A stretch of DNA of 64,000 nucleotides, taken from contig JBDOQK010000031.1 of the NCBI GenBank assembly GCA_040437565.1, positions 310,001 to 374,000 on the forward strand, written 5' to 3'. Source of the DNA: Albugo candida. Taxonomy: Eukaryota > Oomycota > Peronosporomycetes > Albuginales. Below are positions 23,579-34,977 of the stretch, piece by piece. Made by a program: the position numbers and the translations under genes. Positions within the stretch are counted from its first letter, which is position 1. Every line of letters starts with the position of its first letter. The notes under the pieces were generated by a model. The model ran no database searches, was not told the origin of the DNA, and saw only the letters and a list, made by a program, of their open reading frames with translations.

Positions 23579-23722
23579 TCAAGCTCGTTCAAAAAAAAAT
23601 ATGTTTGAAACTCATCTTCACACTGAGTCTATATATTTCGTGTTTTTATGTCGCTTCAATCGTGATCAATTTTGACGTTTTTTCGTGTCTCTCGAGTATG
23701 AGACAAGCAAACCGCGATACAG

Positions 23723-24748
23723 CTACAACGGAATGAATGAGCATGTGTTGTGCGATCGCGAAGTAACGTAATCTCCAACCTGCACGTTCTGTGTGTCGAT
23801 GACGAGCATTCCAATAAATGCCGTCCAAAAATGACTCTGTTCAGCGAGCGTCAGTAGAGCTGAAGATTTGAGGAATAGATGTACCTGTTGTTCGAATCGA
23901 TCTTTATTGAGATACACCATCGCAGTGATCAGTAAGTGTGGTAGCAATCGAGTGGTGACAAATGTGATCCATTGTACTCGCCAAACCACTCTGTAGTATG
24001 ATGATGATAATGTAAAAGCAAATAGCGACATTAGCTTCCGCACATGCATGGAAGCAGAATGTAATTCGCAGATGAGTGCGAGTGATAAGAGCGGGATGCC
24101 AACGCCTTTAATCAGCGCAGCAATATAGCAGAACAGCACCACGACGTGATGGATAATTATTTCTGGCGACTTGACATATAAGCCCTGGAGACAATAATCC
24201 CCGAGATCGTAGATGAAATATCCTACGTAGATGCTCTCAGGCCTAAATCCCTACGTGGAACTGCTTCGTACCTGTTGAAACACAAATCGTAATCAGCTCC
24301 ATTGATGTCGTCTGATTCACCCGGTCGTCGATGCTGATATTTCCAGTCAGAATGGATGTAATCACAAAAGACGAAGACAAAATCGAGTGGAGCATTGATA
24401 CAAATGTATTGATCCATAACTTTTGACCAATTTTGGACAATTGAGCAAACGCATGAATTCGACCATTGCTCATGATTGAGACTGCGATTTGTCGAGCCAA
24501 ACAAAATATCTACAACCACAACAGTAAGCACGATTCCATGCAATATGGATTCTCTCACCAGTATGGACACATTGACGAGAAGGTAGCCAGAATACATCAG
24601 AGAAAATGTGTTATTCGACCGTATCTCGCAGCAACTCTACCAGTCTGAAGGAATAGGCGGCTGGGATCGATTTATTATATCTCATACCCTCAGAATTACG
24701 ATATCCACGAAATCGAGTCTTTGGACGAGCGAGTTGCTGGTCTGACAT
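23723..24748 (-). CDS. TLC-domain membrane protein (TMEM56/TRAM-LAG1-CLN8 type)
   Basis: Several short exons on the minus strand, probably starting at MSDQQLARPKTRF (24748). Membrane segments read SLMYSGYLLVNVSILV, LWINTFVSMLHSILSS, then GYFIYDLGDYCLQG and PEIIIHHVVVLFCYIA. The last two with the HH pair are the TLC signature. Two more helices follow before the frame ends near 23723. An intron of 50 bp joins ...CVSTG to YFIYDL. TLC proteins are ER or plasma-membrane lipid-handling proteins such as ceramide synthases and lipid sensors. This one lacks any visible homeobox or extra domain, so it is nearer the small TMEM56/FAM57 group. The gene is tightly packed between FIS1 and the large secreted-protein gene, all on one strand. 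Exact exon limits are approximate. Confidence 0.7.
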
Positions 24749-24872
24749 AGGCACAGCTGGAAGCCGATTCCATTCTGTAGGTAAACACTCATTTCTTTTC
24801 CAGCGAAAAGGCTTCGACAAAATACATACATCGCAATCGAAATAAGGAATGCAATAGAAAAAATGAATTATT

Positions 24873-27800
24873 TTAATAAATGTATCGACGATTTAAGGCG
24901 CTTTGTACCTCGTTCCCTCTCACTTGAGCCGGTCGATTCGGCATCGCGCAATATAATCCGCCAAACTGAGAAACACTTGCAGGCGGACATTGGATGCAAG
25001 CTAACTCGGTATTACTGATGAACATGTAGTGGTTCATCGGGCAGCATCGCCATTTCCGAATTTGAGGTGCTTGCAGTCTTCGAGTTTGCTGCACGCGAAG
25101 ATTCGGGCTTTCTGATGGACGGACTGCGTATCGGTCCACTTGAAAGTCGATGTAGAGTAACATTGGACTTGTCATCTGACCGTACGCGATCTTAGGCGCG
25201 GAATCTTCGACTTTGTCGAACAAAGCTTCCACGGACCATTGCGTAAATAGCGACGGATACAGGCCACTTTCTCCACCATTGTCACCGATATCGCCCATTT
25301 TTCGAAAGCAATAATTCGGCCAATTGGCTTCACAGTTTTGGTACTCTACAGACTCACATGCTGCATCCTGTCGCCTCGAACTGAGAGGTACTTGAGTATA
25401 CTTGGTCACAAACGTCCGCGGTGCTATTTTGAACTGTTTTCCTTGCATGGCGGGTCCCAAGATGGATGGTCCAATAGAGCGGATTATCACTGTTACATCT
25501 TCAGGTACACTGTGGTAGGAGGCAGTTCGTACGGGAAGCTTGACACGAAGCTTTTTCACATACGTGACTGCTGTTGTCAGATCACTTTCTTGCTGTATCC
25601 AGCCATGGAGCATGAGCCACGTGGCATTGTTCGCAGGCAATTGGAATGTCACGTTTCGATTATTCATAAGTGCAGCCAGATCGATATAGGCCAAATCGCC
25701 TGTAAACGCTGGCTGTGTCGGAATCGTAGCTGTTCGAGTAAATGTGGCTACACTTGTCGGCAATGGTGTTGAAGCCATAAGCCGCGAAATCGACGTATCA
25801 CTGATCGGTCCACCCGAGTAAATGTACGCCTGACATATCCTACTTGGAATACCACCGCTTGCATAGGTTTCATGATCACATTTCTGGAGTAGAGAGGACA
25901 GAATATACACCTGGTTCAGAATACAGCCTGCGGTTGCTGCAGCAATGAGATAGTTTTGTTTTCTTGTCCATTGAGAAAACCAGATCTGCTTAATGACGGG
26001 ATGAACGGCCCAGATACTTTTAACGTCCTTGATCGAGACTGCATCAAGTCGATTACTCTCGATACTTGCATCCAATGTCTTTAGTGTATGTTCGTTTACC
26101 GTTTCGGTTGCAAAGTCTCGCNNNNNNNNNNNNNNNNNNNNNNNNNNNNNNNNNNNNNNNNNNNNNNNNNNNNNNNNNNNNNNNNNNNNNNNNNNNNNNN
26201 NNNNNNNNNNNNNNNNNNNNNCTGGTTCAGAATACAGCCTGCGGTTGCTGCAGCAATGAGATAGTTTTGTTTTCTTGTCCATTGAGAGAACCAGATCTGC
26301 TTAATGACGGGATGAACGGCCCAGATGCTTTTAACGTCCTTGATCGAGACTGCATCAAGTCGATTACTCTCGATACTTGCATCCAATGTCTTTAGTGTAT
26401 GTTCATTTACCGTTTCGGTTGCAAAATCTCGCAAAAGCTGCATCGTTTCGTCTGAAAGTGTGAGGATATCACCAAGACTTGAGAAAATGAGCTCAATGTC
26501 ACCGGAAATTGTCACACATTCCATTTTCGTGACTGTTTGCACCGTCATGCAAAGCCGTTCCGCAAGTGAGCTGAATCGACCACGAAGTGAGTCGACTTCG
26601 GCTGATGTAAGCAGAGGCGTGTAATCTTGAACAGCGTTCAGGAAGGTCTCAGCATTAAGCTGTATTCCTGTCGAATTTGCACTAAAATTTCCATTTGTCA
26701 AATTTCCAGCACATTCCTGTATCCGACTTAGAATGGGGAACGCTTGGTTCATCTTTGTGAGTGTCTTGTTCATGTCCGACAACATTACTTCCATGTGCGT
26801 TCGAAGTTCCCTCGTGTCGTGAATATCATTTGACAGATGGAGGGCTTCTGACACTGTTGCAATTGTCACTCCAACCGCTCCGATGTCGACAGAAATTTTC
26901 GGTACTAACGAACCAGCAAGATCAAATACTTGAAACATCCCATAAAGAGCATTTACAAATGCATCGGCGTAGACATGAGCAAGAGCTCCTTCCAACAGAA
27001 TCCGAAGTTTGCTTAAAAACAATTGTCGTCTACCCTGAACAAGATCCGTTTGATTTTGAATCAATTGAAGTCTTTGATGCAATTTTATGTCGAGCCCTTT
27101 GACTCGAAAAGAGGATCCTTTCTGCAGGTACGAAGAAAGAATCTCAGAAGAGCTGGCAACCTCATTGCCGCTCTCCACAACGCCACTAATGGCCGACGTT
27201 TCGATTTCCGAAGATAGTTCCGTAGTCAAATTGTAAGCCATAGAGGTAAAATCTTTCTTGGCTTTTTGCAAAGCTTTCCCAATCGCCAGGTAGTTGATGT
27301 CTTGCTGGACAAGTTTGAGGTACTCGGTCAAATCAATCGATGATTTGGTCACAATATCGGTGATAACTTTTGGATTGTTGACTTCGCGTGAGAATTGTGA
27401 GATGACTTGTATCTGGCGAAATATTTGTGGAAGAACACAGAAATCAGTTTTGATCGGCTTCAGTATGCAGCAGGCATCAAAAGCTCTCACGAGATCGCGT
27501 AAAACCTGAAACTGAGAAAGATTGTACATGCCTTGAAGGTCCACACCTTGTTCTGCATTCAGATATTCATCAAGTTGAGCAAAGATTGGCTTAGTCAATC
27601 GATCTCCGACAGTAGAATTGACGCTGAGAAAGTTTGCGTCCAAAGCTTTCATGAGGCCCAATTCAACCAACACGGCGCTGGAGTTGTAAGAAGTTAAAGT
27701 GCTTGAAAGGAGTGCTGAGAACCAATACTTGTTTATGGTTTCTGGTACGCTCGACTTCAGCTCTCCATCTCGACTTTGGCGGCGATTGTAGATTATCTCC

Positions 27801-29118
27801 ACTTGATCAACCTTCTGTGAGAGAGTCAATGAAGTACTTTTCCATACTAAGACACAAGAGCTGTAATAGTAAACGGCCATTACGTTTGGAACTATGTCGA
27901 TAACGCTGACAAAGACACTTGTATTTTCTTCAAAGTCACGCATTTTCGCTGCGCTAAACACTGCTGTACCTAAATGGTGCGCACCATGATGTTGATCCGT
28001 ATAGTAAACAGAAGTGAAAAAAGCTGCTAGTTGTTTCCATAAAAGGGGTGTTTGGACTGTAAAGTATTGAGATGTAGCCAGCTTGTATACATCGAATTGC
28101 CGAGCAAAGCCATTCCCGAGAGATGGGAAGGTGGTTTCGTACTCTTTCCCCAAATTATCCACAATCAGCACCAAAGTCTTCCGGAAAATTTCGAGGAGGT
28201 CTATGATCGTAGCTTCATGAAGGACAAAACTGCTGAATTGACATCGTGTCATCACCGCAAGCGCTAAATCGTATGCCATCCAGGTCTCAGACGATTCACT
28301 TGTCGGGCTCAGCAAGACCTTTTTTCGACTTGATAAGATTAAATCGTCAATTTTTCTTGTAATCTGCAGCTGTGTGGCTTCAGAACCTTCGACCATATTT
28401 CTTGGAGATCGGAGTATTGTTCCAAATGTCACCGATGTCGAAAGTGTGATTTGAGGTATAATCAGACTCGAGTCGGATGAGTGTAAGGATGTAAGCGTCA
28501 CATAATGTCGTCCAGTCCTCAATAACATCAAACTGTGGTTCATGTGTTTAAACATCCGAAAATGGGTCGCCTGATTCACATCTTTTGAAAGCTCTATTGA
28601 TCGATTTCCCATATTTACATACCAGACCGCATCCTGATTTACTGTTAGTAAACGAATGTCTCCCGTAGAGGTCACAAAAGAATGACGAAAGAGACACGAG
28701 GAAGAAAACACAGAGGCCAAATTGAGATCTCCAGTTACAAATTCGTTTAGACTAGCCCCCAGCTTTCCTTGGGCCGTCGTCACCACGTTCGTATCCCCTT
28801 TGATGGTGGTGAGGTATGCCATAGAGCTCTCATTCACCATCGCCGCGAAGGCGACATACGTGCACGAACCAGCAATTGTATCGATATCATCTTGTTCACC
28901 AATGTCGTCATAGCAGAAATTTTTCGGAATGTTATTTGCCGCGGTGACAGGAACCCAGTCCGCCTACATGTGAATAATGAGTAGGAATAGAATAGTGTAT
29001 ACGGAGACAGTACCAGAACGTCGAGTGATTGAGGTGTGTCTGCATCACATGAGACCTTGAGGAGCGCGTGGCAAATACAAAGCATCAAAGTCCATTGACT
29101 CGGGGGTACGGGAGCCAT
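24873..29118 (-). CDS. Very large secreted protein of unknown function (spans gap 3)
   Basis: Exon 1 (29118-29014) starts MAPVPPSQWTLMLCICHALL, a signal peptide. A 50 bp intron (29013-28964) follows, then one long exon running 28963-26222 and, after dropping the false copy, 25910-24873. The product is about 1,295 residues. It has many N-x-S/T sites, a long helical middle with heptad-like stretches and, near the end, a Cys-rich cluster (RKWRCCPMN ... ACIQCPP ... YCAMP) resembling the small cysteine modules of secreted oomycete proteins. One hydrophobic stretch (LIAAATAGCILNQVYILSS) lies near residue 940 and could be a membrane helix. I recognise no family. A cell-surface or secreted glycoprotein is inferred. 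The C-terminus may continue in another exon. Confidence 0.7.
25911..26432. repeat. Assembly gap 3 with duplicated flanks (211 bp, 4 mismatches)
   Basis: The 100 N at 26122-26221 are flanked by 25911-26121 and 26222-26432, identical except at four positions. The large secreted-protein frame reads straight through if one copy is removed. The mismatches suggest the two contig ends came from different alleles. Confidence 0.9.
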
Positions 29119-30308
29119 TCCTAGCGCTTGTGTTCAAAAGCTATATAGCGATCAAGTGACGCATGGCTGAATGATACAAATGGACAACGAAACACCTCTA
29201 TGAACCGATGCTTTCGCATATCTAATATTCAGACGTCCAGAGCAAAGCCCTGATTCACACTTCCAAAGTTGATAAATTGTCATGCTGGGTTTGTACTACT
29301 TTATGACATCGATTTGACGAGATTGTATCGTAGTTTGTACTACCAAATGCTCTCTTGAACGTGGACTTACTGTCAATCGCGTGATATAAATGTAAGTGGG
29401 GCTAAGTCTAGACTTGAATCAAGTTCAATGTGCGAGAAAGCGAATAATCAACAGAGCGTATCAAAGCAGTATTTTGAGATTTAGACAATTACGTCTAAGC
29501 GACACTTAGAGATTAAGTACTTCTACTCCAAACGCGTTGAGCCCTTGACGGGTGCTGATCACGATCAAATCGTGCTAGAGTGTAGAACTTTTAGCGCTTG
29601 CTTTACAATACTCGGCTCCTCCAACTTGAGTCTATAGTGCGTGTAAGGTGAAACACCAAGACTGATCGCTTTGGTAGCTGGTAACAGGTCCACTGCATAT
29701 CGGGGTAAAAGAAGCGCGTGTCAGAAGCAGAATTTTATTCAGAGATTGACAATGGCAATTTGCACAACACAAAGTCGGTAACGTTAGACTGGAAACAATC
29801 GTAAGAAGCAGACAATACTTCACCCCTCCGATAGAAAGTATATCGCTGAACTCCACTCGACTGAATTCCGCTGAATCTATACCAGCTGGAACCGACTGCT
29901 GCTACTTCTAAGTGAACCGGCTGTAAGGTTTCACCCACTTCACAATTCCTGCTTAATTCTTTCATGAGTCTGTCTGACTTGTGAACGTGCCAAAAGAATA
30001 CTATTTAAGCCATTCACGATGGTGGAATATCGTCGGCATTGGTGACCAAGTCCATTAACTTTATTGTTATAAAATGGTGCTTACCATTCTGGCTGAGCAT
30101 CTATCTGCATCTTGCATTTTCTCGCTGTGTGCTGAAAGCTTTTCCTACGACAAAGCTCGTTATAATGGACGAGTCATGAACATCCAGATTGACTCCACAT
30201 GTCGAAAGCTACCACTGATCCTCAACGCTAAGGCTAGCTGCATCCAACCAGACTTTATTTCGCACAAACTGACATAATGTGACCTTATTAGTCAGGCTTC
30301 GATGGATA
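29119..30308. other. Gene-poor stretch
   Basis: Upstream of the large secreted-protein gene. One minus-strand frame (29735-29965) has protein-like composition but no motif. Nothing else is supported. Confidence 0.4.
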
Positions 30309-30515
30309 TCACTTCCCAGATATCATCACTTCAGCACTGGAGGAACGTGTAACACAAATGCTGGTTTGATCACATTGACTTTGTGAAGATCTATACTTAC
30401 CTCTGACCAAGAAAGCAACCACTTCTAGCTTTTCAACAAATGTGCAGCGACACAGTCCAATACAATCTCTGTCATGAAGCCGAATTCTGGTGGCATAATC
30501 CTTGGCAAATCTCAA
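30309..30515 (-). pseudogene. Fragment of a pepsin C-lobe family member
   Basis: The minus-strand frame begins LRFAKDYATRIRLHD, which matches the conserved last strand of the paralogues (FSKRYATRI, FARRYATKI, FAKAYATEI), and then runs on through VEKLEVVAF. Only the extreme C-terminus remains. The upstream sequence soon meets a stop and does not show the rest of the lobe. This is a relic of a fourth copy about 2 kb from the intact one. Confidence 0.55.
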
Positions 30516-32528
30516 CCTAATACATATTTTCTATTGGCATAAGTAAGCCAATGTTTCGTGTGAAAACTATCGTGCTTTGCAATTTTGCGTCCAATTCAAA
30601 GCAAAACAAGGCTAATGGGTTCGACTCTATAGTCGAGAGCTGTGCTGACGTAAACCATTCAACTTGATTGCTTTGCAACGAGTCCAATATAAGATGGTAT
30701 AACTAACCCTGTAAACACTGTCAATACAAGATTGTGATAATCTGTGCGTTTCTTTGCTTCTATCGTCATTGACTGAGATGATCTAGCAGGAAAGATGAAA
30801 AGATGTTGAGTAATTCAATACGCATATAAAGGCTCTACTAACCCCATTCAAGAAAACGGAAGAGATTTTGTCGCGAAAGGATTGCGCTTAGCTGCGAGTG
30901 CAATAGGTGCACTCAAACGCATTTCTGCTTTCATAGTTCTTTAAGTGGACCACCTAAACAGCCCAAACAGTATATCACGTAAATGAGGATCGATATATAC
31001 TAGAATGCGCTACGAGATAGCCTACTGCATATGGGTTTGGCCTGAGACATATATAATATATCGAAACAGCACAAGCCGATTGCCGCAAAGGGAGTGGTAG
31101 TCAGGTAAAAATGAAATCGCATAGGGCCATGTGGGGAAAGCTCAAAATATGCTCGAGCCGCAAAAAAAGATTACTCTCTGCACTGTACCGTCGCTGTTGT
31201 GCCCTCAGTATGCTCGGTTTGATTCTTTGTCATGTGCAATCACTGTGATCCTAACGCTGGAAGATTGATGATTTACAAGAGCTCCTTTCTAAAATGCTGT
31301 GCTAATTGTTACACTCCACTTGACATTTTCCACCATTCTTCCCACCCACGCGAATGATATTTTATACANNNNNNNNNNNNNNNNNNNNNNNNNNNNNNNN
31401 NNNNNNNNNNNNNNNNNNNNNNNNNNNNNNNNNNNNNNNNNNNNNNNNNNNNNNNNNNNNNNNNNNNNCGGTGGCATTTATATCCAGAAAGACATGACCA
31501 CCATAGCGAAGTGAGGAGAAGTGAACGACAATCGGCCCTGATTCGATGCGTCAAGCGCTTCTTTCATCCTCACGACGACCATATCAATCACGTGGTACCC
31601 GAATTGAAGCAGAAAGAAAGGATGATAAAGCACTATATAATCAGGCGATAAAAGTCGCCAGTGCTGTTGTATGAGTGTCGTACAGCATAAGGATTTGAGA
31701 ATAATCGTCATCGTGCTTTTGTCGTCCACGAGTGACTGAGTTAAGGTAAGAAAAAACTACGCGAAAAGATTTTGTTCCGTTAGACTTTGAGGTCCTCGCC
31801 AATAAGAAATTGATTGCAAGGGCTGAAAGCAAGTGCCGTTGTTGTGCGATCGCAACATATACATATCGCATCCTCTAAATGTACAAAAAATGATGTAAGA
31901 TCAGATCTATTCTATGGCATATGTCATGTGAAGTACAGTCTCTCGCAAAAGCTTTGCGCAAGCGACGCTTTCAAGATTGGTACGCTCTCATCGATTCCGA
32001 GAGCACACTACAACACCTGACGATGGATGGCCTTATAGGGGAGTTAATCATCGGTGTGAGTCACTATGTATTGTATTCCAGAATGAAACAATAAACATAA
32101 ATGAAGATACTGGACAGCCATGTCAGTTTGAGCCGGTAAGGATGTAGATGTGTCGAGACAAGCAATATTCTGACAGAATTTGATGCTGACCATCGCTAAG
32201 TACTGACGACAACTGGACAAATACCCGGTGAGGTTATTGCTGCTTACTCAAACTAGCACTTTACGTATGGGTTGTATTAGTTCGAGGCAAGGGAGTGACA
32301 ACGGTCGCGCCGGATGGTGAAGAAGTTTATTACTTGCTTGATCATTTATGGAAGCTATCGGATTTCAATAATAAGAAATGCTGCAGATACTATCAGGACA
32401 AGAGGATGCACAAGGATTGGAGGGAGGGCCAATGTAGCATTTATCTGACCATATTCTATTGTCTCGAATTACTTGCTTCTTATATATAATTCCGACGATC
32501 GAATTAGGTCTAATCCGATAATGAGTGT
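30516..32528. other. Gene-poor stretch containing gap 4
   Basis: No supported gene; short frames without motifs only. The 100 N at 31369-31468 sit here. Unlike the other nine gaps, its flanks do not repeat each other, so it may hide unknown sequence. Confidence 0.4.
31369..31468. other. Assembly gap 4 (no duplicated flank)
   Basis: A run of 100 N. The bases before it (ending ...gatattttataca) are not found after it, so this one is not an overlap artefact of the type seen at the other gaps. Confidence 0.9.
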
Positions 32529-33506
32529 TTATTCCTTGGTATCATCAATGAATTTGTACGTTTCGAATTCGAACGCCAGACTTCTTGTCTCTGTGGAGTA
32601 GATTCTGGTAGCATAACGTTTCGAAAATGAAGCGCCTATGATATACATCTCGTCGCCTCCATTTCCCCAAGCTTTGAGTGCCATAGAGCACTTTACTTCA
32701 GGGCCTTTGGTGCGAAGAATATATTCATCTTTGGTGAGTTTGTAAATTTTGCCATCTGGAAAGATAAACCTTAAATAAGGCAGCCTAATGTTTTTAAGCT
32801 TTCGACATTCAAAAGACGTCTTGTCAGGAATGCCACCTTTTAAATCCAGTGCTTCGACGATCCGGCTGAGAAAGAATGGAGATACCGTGCTGATTACTGA
32901 GCCATAATCGAACGTCAGCGTATATTGTTCCGAAGCAAGCACGAAGTCTCGCTCAGGTCCAGGGAATCTTACAAGATAAAATTTGAACTCGATTGTTGCG
33001 TCCAGTTTACCAAGAGTTGTGGCCCTAGACGAGCTATGACCGTTAATTTCCTCAGAACGATAAACATGATGTAACTTTTCATTCCCTGGACGTACAGTCT
33101 CGAAGAACAATTGTGGCTCACTACTACCAACCCATTCAAAACTGAGTTGGTATGGAAGGTCAGTACAGAAGAAACAAAATGGCTCCAATTTCGGTGTTTT
33201 TGAGTAGTCCAGAGATGCAAGAGATAAGGATAGATTGACGTCATGTTGTGGTGGCGGAAGTCTCCATACAGCATCATTTGCCCGAAGTTCTGGCTCAAAT
33301 GCAATTACATCCGTATCATGCATTCCAGGGCTGGTCGCTTCAATGACGAATTGCATTTTTCCGTCATTAGCGTCGTCATTCACGACAAAACATACATCAT
33401 ATTCTGGATTGCCTCTACAGGCAGCCACCATCAGTTTTATGTACAGATGCGCGCACGAAGACTCTAAAATTTTGACAATGGAAAAAAGGAATAAAGCACC
33501 ATTCAT
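32529..33506 (-). CDS. Pepsin C-lobe secreted protein, intact copy 3
   Basis: A single-exon minus-strand gene of about 325 residues from ATG at 33506 (MNGALFLFSIVKILESSCAHLY, a signal peptide; an ATG four codons upstream is an alternative). Residues about 145-325 follow the C-terminal lobe of pepsin-family (A1) proteases in order: LSFEWVGSSEPQLFF, then LTFDYGSVIST at the place of the second active-site loop (normally D-T/S-G-T/S), FEC...LPYLRFIF, IYKLTKDEYIL, VKCSMALK and YIIGASFSKRYATRI. The Asp, Gly and Ser of the loop remain but Tyr replaces Thr/Ser. The two Cys match the conserved C-lobe disulfide of pepsin. The N-terminal 120 residues show no DTGS loop, so half the catalytic pair is missing and activity is unlikely. 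A secreted binding protein or effector is an inference. Confidence 0.7.
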   Translation of the reverse strand: MNGALFLFSIVKILESSCAHLYIKLMVAACRGNPEYDVCFVVNDDANDGKMQFVIEATSPGMHDTDVIAFEPELRANDAVWRLPPPQHDVNLSLSLASLDYSKTPKLEPFCFFCTDLPYQLSFEWVGSSEPQLFFETVRPGNEKLHHVYRSEEINGHSSSRATTLGKLDATIEFKFYLVRFPGPERDFVLASEQYTLTFDYGSVISTVSPFFLSRIVEALDLKGGIPDKTSFECRKLKNIRLPYLRFIFPDGKIYKLTKDEYILRTKGPEVKCSMALKAWGNGGDEMYIIGASFSKRYATRIYSTETRSLAFEFETYKFIDDTKE

Positions 33507-34977
33507 TGAGCTGAACAATTTGAAAATGTTCAGACCTTGCAGTGCATGCTACGATTACCGAATGTAGTCACGCTTCCTTCGGATTAACTCTACCCATAGT
33601 GGTTAAAGTAGCCTCAACATTAAGCTTTAGTAAAAATGGAAACGTGTCGCATGCTCTATTTGTTCAGCCGCTGCCGAGTAGGAGCATAAAAGACACTCAC
33701 TGAAGTGTATTTTCTTCTCAAAAGAATCTCAGTCCGATCATCGGAGATATTAAAGGCGGCGATTACTATGCCATGATCCATTCTTCCTTATATGCAGTAT
33801 GGACCTGAGTTGTACTCCTCAGCTTAGTGTCTTCCTTCGCGATCACTTGCGAGCAATACAACCACATGTGAAGCATCCTTGTATCAGCGAGCAAACAATA
33901 TGGAATCAGCATCTCAGCATGTTATGTGATATCGAAAGGTTAATAAGGGTTGCCGCTTAATACAGTTGAAGGATGGGGCTTCTTGGACATCTGCTACATT
34001 GCGTAATACGAACAAGGTTTTTCAGCGCCATGCATCCTTTAGGACATTCAATAGACAAAATGAGCAAATTTGGACCTCACGTAATCATCGGCTTACCGGT
34101 TCGAGACGGGTCTGTTTTGTCACATCATCAACCACCTATCTCGGATTTGCCTGGCTTATCGGCCGACGGAAAGGGTGAGAAGTCGACCTTTTGATACTAT
34201 TTTGGTAAGACTATCGGCATTGTGGTAGCTCTAGTTACATGCTAATGAGTCCTAAACTTTGTTTTATTTGGATTCTAATTGCTATTGGCACTTTACGGAA
34301 ATGATACTGCTGGCTAGATTTTGCAAAGTTTGCTCTGATTGACTGCTGTGTTAACTTCATACGATCGTGATATTTACTTTCCCAACTTCATACTATCCGT
34401 TGAACATTGTCTCTTCGTAGTATCAGGCGTTGGTCAGACAAGCCAATATTCGATCCGACACCGATCAACAATTATGTCCTCTTACAGCATCGAGTACTTT
34501 GCACTTGTGGATAGAGTATTAGTAAGCATAGGCCTAAAAATCGGCACCGATTGTATGCACATAAAACCTTTATCCCATAGAGCTCTGTTGCAATTGGCAA
34601 TCAACAACGAACTCAGGTCTGACTCTCTCTGTTTAATTCGTTCGAAGCGTAGTAGACGCAGCAAAGCTTTTCGGCACACTAATAACGAAGCTGAGACTGC
34701 TGTGCGATGGGCAGAGTGCTTGCATGTTGACGAGTCCCATTGATCAGTGCTTCAATAAAATCGGTTTGGTGTACAATATTAGAATGTGCCTGGCGGCACA
34801 CTTTAGAGGCTTACAGTGACTGTATTATGTTCCTTTTAGAATGGCGTGATACAACTTTGACCCACATCACTCATGCGAATGTTAATCGTGCGGAAAATAA
34901 GAGACCGAAAAAGAAGACTGCGGTCATTTCATTACCATACAAGCCATAGCGCATAGCTTTTGCTTATTCCATCATAC
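33507..34977. other. Gene-poor stretch
   Basis: Lies between the pepsin-lobe gene and the 3' end of the CEP78-like gene. The best frame is 34339-34743 (134 codons, plus strand), without signal peptide or domain. Nothing else is supported. Confidence 0.4.

Noticed and set aside
30616-30640. Second B-box-like string (gggttcgactc)
   Set aside because: No cloverleaf can be drawn around it and no A box lies upstream.
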